Below are positions 7,011 through 8,193 of a stretch of DNA of 8,193 nucleotides, in pieces. The DNA is taken from positions 2,993 through 11,185 of the forward strand of contig DNNT01000005.1 in assembly GCA_003497545.1 (NCBI GenBank), in the 5' to 3' direction. A program made the position numbers and the translations under genes. Every line of letters starts with the position of its first letter. The stretch's first letter is position 1. The notes beneath the pieces were generated by a model that had not been told where the DNA came from, did not search any database, and saw only the letters and a program-made list of their open reading frames with translations. The DNA comes from Arenimonas sp. Lineage in GTDB: Bacteria > Pseudomonadota > Gammaproteobacteria > Xanthomonadales > Xanthomonadaceae.

Positions 7011-7424
7011 ATGGCCTACGCCACCGCACAGGAATTAAGCGACCGGGTGGGCAGCGATGCCCTGGCCGCCGTGTCCGATAGAGACGGCGATGCCGTCATC
7101 GAAGACGAGGCGGTCACACACGCCCTGGACGATGCCAGCGCCGATATCGACAGCTACCTGGCCGCGCGCTACACGCTGCCGCTTGCGGCCGCTCCGGCGG
7201 CCGTCAAGCGCGTGTGCATCGACATCGCCATGTACCACCTGAGCGGCAACCGCACCACCGAAGAGGTGGAAAAGCGCTACAAGAACGCCATCGCCTGGCT
7301 GCGCGACATTGCAAAGGGCGTGGCCACCCTGGGCGACAGCCCGGCGGCGCCCTCGGGCGGCGGCGCAAGTTTCGCCGGCGGCGAGCGGCTCATGACGCGC
7401 ACGGATTTAAAGGGGGGGTTTTAG
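7011..7424 (+). CDS. Mu gp36-like protein (DUF1320)
   Basis: The protein has 137 residues, typical of DUF1320. Visible family marks are the start YATAQELSDRVG (3-14), the central ASADIDSYLAARYTLPL (42-58), a helix with CIDIAMYHLSGNR (69-81), EVEKRYKNAIAWLRDIAKG (85-103), a Gly/Ser/Ala-rich linker, and the ending MTRTDLKGGF (128-137). This helical family resembles head-tail connector (head completion) proteins of other phages, so a role at the neck is likely but inferred. AAGGAG at 6999-7004 lies six bases before the ATG. A run of seven Gs near the 3' end doubles as part of the ribosome site of the next gene, whose ATG lies one base after this stop. Confidence 0.88.
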   Translation: MAYATAQELSDRVGSDALAAVSDRDGDAVIEDEAVTHALDDASADIDSYLAARYTLPLAAAPAAVKRVCIDIAMYHLSGNRTTEEVEKRYKNAIAWLRDIAKGVATLGDSPAAPSGGGASFAGGERLMTRTDLKGGF

Positions 7425-7425
7425 C

Positions 7426-7872
7426 ATGGCCGGTGCCGGCATCCACATCGATCTATCCGGAATCAAGGCCCTGGAGCGCCGCCTGGCCGCCCTGGGCGGT
7501 TTTGATGCCGGCGATCTGCTGGACGTGATCGGAGCGCAAGTCGAAAGCCAGGCCCGCCGGCGCATCTCCGAAGAAAAACAGGCGCCCGACGGCGCGGCCT
7601 GGCCGAACTGGTCTGAAGAATATGCCGCCACGCGCCACAGCGGCCACAGCCTGCTCGAAGGCGAAGGCGATTTGATCGGCTCGCTGGATCACGTGGTGTC
7701 GGGCAACGAAGTGGAGATCGGCAGCAACCTGATCTATGCCGCCACGCACCAGTTCGGCGACGAAGAGCGCAACATCCAGGCCCGTCCTTACCTGGGGCTT
7801 TCGGCGGGCGATGAGGCCGAGATCGAGCGCACCATCCTTGACTGGTTCAGGGAGATAGGAGTCGGCGCATGA
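7426..7872 (+). CDS. Virion morphogenesis protein, Mu G / P2 S family
   Basis: Members of this family (PF05069) act in tail completion or head-tail joining: P2 S is a tail completion protein and Mu G is its relative. The protein has 148 residues. Seen in order: helix GIKALERRLAALG (12-24), RRRISEEKQAPDGAAWPNWS (44-63) with the family-typical PDG..W, a LLEGEGDLIGSL segment (77-87), EVEIGSNLIYAATHQFG (95-111), IQARPYLGLS (117-126) and a final amphipathic helix. These elements match the family well. The ribosome site is the G-rich AGGGGGGG at 7411-7418. The end overlaps the next gene by four bases (ATGA). In Mu, gene G lies between F and I; here it lies after the gp36-like gene, a clear rearrangement. 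Confidence 0.88.
   Translation: MAGAGIHIDLSGIKALERRLAALGGFDAGDLLDVIGAQVESQARRRISEEKQAPDGAAWPNWSEEYAATRHSGHSLLEGEGDLIGSLDHVVSGNEVEIGSNLIYAATHQFGDEERNIQARPYLGLSAGDEAEIERTILDWFREIGVGA
7857..7861 (+). promoter_or_regulatory. Ribosome binding site of the gp37-like gene
   Basis: AGGAG inside the last codons of the G-like gene lies seven bases before the ATG at 7869 and supports that start within the ATGA overlap. Confidence 0.65.
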
Positions 7873-8193
7873 CGCTTCCCGCCATTCAACAAGCGATCGT
7901 TTCCGCCCTGTCGGCCGCCGGCCTGGGTGATCACGTCCAGAGCCACCCGGGCCGCATGTCGATCGACGACCTAAAACGCCTGGTGGTGCGCGGCCGCTCC
8001 ACGGTGTGCGTGGGCTGCCTGGGCTTGCCGCGCATCGAATACACCTCGGTGGGCGTTGAGCTGGAGACCCATCTGGCCGCCTTCATCCTGGCCGTGGACG
8101 GCCAGGGGCTGCCGCGCGATGCCACCGCCATGACCCTGGCTGCCGCTGTCGGGCGCCTGGTGGTGAGCAACGTGTGGGGACGCGAGGATCTGG
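7869..8193 (+). CDS. Mu gp37-like protein (DUF1834), 3' partial
   Basis: The first 108 residues are present and the reading frame runs off the window end. It begins MTLPAIQQAIVSALSAAG, then HPGRMSIDDLKRLVVRG (26-42), a beta strand TVCVGCLGL (45-53), and a longer strand ETHLAAFILAVDG (66-78), followed by a helix DATAMTLAAAVGRLVVSN (84-101). This alpha/beta layout and its position fit DUF1834 (gp37), a family near the head-tail junction and tail genes of Mu-like phages; in Mu the tail sheath gene comes soon after. The exact role is not established. The start is set by the ATGA overlap with the G-like gene and the AGGAG site. The two Cys at 47 and 50 (CVGC) may or may not matter. The call is less certain than its neighbours because the sequence is divergent and incomplete. 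Confidence 0.7.
   Translation, partial: MTLPAIQQAIVSALSAAGLGDHVQSHPGRMSIDDLKRLVVRGRSTVCVGCLGLPRIEYTSVGVELETHLAAFILAVDGQGLPRDATAMTLAAAVGRLVVSNVWGREDL

Noticed and set aside
7412..7418. Run of seven Gs at the end of the gp36-like gene as a frameshift or phase-variable site
   Set aside because: A +1 shift would join this gene to the G-like gene, but the run is well explained as the ribosome site of that gene plus Lys-Gly-Gly codons. Both proteins look complete without a shift, and the known programmed shift in Mu-like phages is in tail chaperone genes, not here.
1..8193. CRISPR array, tRNA, IS element, toxin-antitoxin, defence or DGR-like system
   Set aside because: I looked for regular repeats, cloverleaf-like segments, transposase motifs and cargo genes between the structural genes. 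All gaps are under 90 bases and hold only ribosome sites and small hairpins.

Overview
The window is a continuous piece of the head (capsid) module of a Mu-like transposable phage or prophage. All ten recognisable genes lie on the + strand, packed end to end with small overlaps or short gaps. Almost every start is preceded by a strong AGGAG-type ribosome binding site. The DNA is GC-rich and looks compositionally uniform. That fits a Mu-like prophage in a high-GC proteobacterium; my weak guess from the base and codon style is a Desulfobacterota-type host. No host gene, attachment end or transposase is in view, so the host, and whether this is a prophage or a free phage, cannot be decided here.

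Layout: (1) 2-1339, large terminase (Mu gp28 type), 5' end outside the window; (2) 1339-2883, portal protein (Mu gp29, DUF935); (3) 2873-3769, minor head/morphogenesis protein (Mu F, gp30); (4) 3773-4801, Mu I-type protease, with an internal in-frame start at 4313 that would give a separate scaffold protein (Mu Z analogue); (5) 4871-5737, a probable capsid decoration protein carrying an extra C-terminal beta-rich domain; (6) 5793-6698, major capsid protein (Mu T); then a strong GC hairpin at 6737-6762 resembling a terminator; (7) 6783-7007, small FluMu gp35-like protein; (8) 7011-7424, gp36-like DUF1320 protein; (9) 7426-7872, virion morphogenesis protein of the Mu G / P2 S family; (10) 7869 to the window end, start of a gp37-like DUF1834 protein.

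Together these genes would build the procapsid (portal, F-like protein, protease/scaffold, capsid, decoration), fill it with DNA (terminase), and begin the head-to-tail connector and tail section (gp36, G and gp37 types). The order follows Mu except in two places: the G-like gene sits after gp36 instead of between F and I, and a decoration gene sits between the protease and the capsid gene.

I found no defence system, CRISPR array, tRNA, IS element or other exotic system. No gene-free stretch exceeds 100 bases. The points most worth a second look are the internal scaffold start, the two-domain decoration protein, the displaced G gene and the hairpin after the capsid gene.
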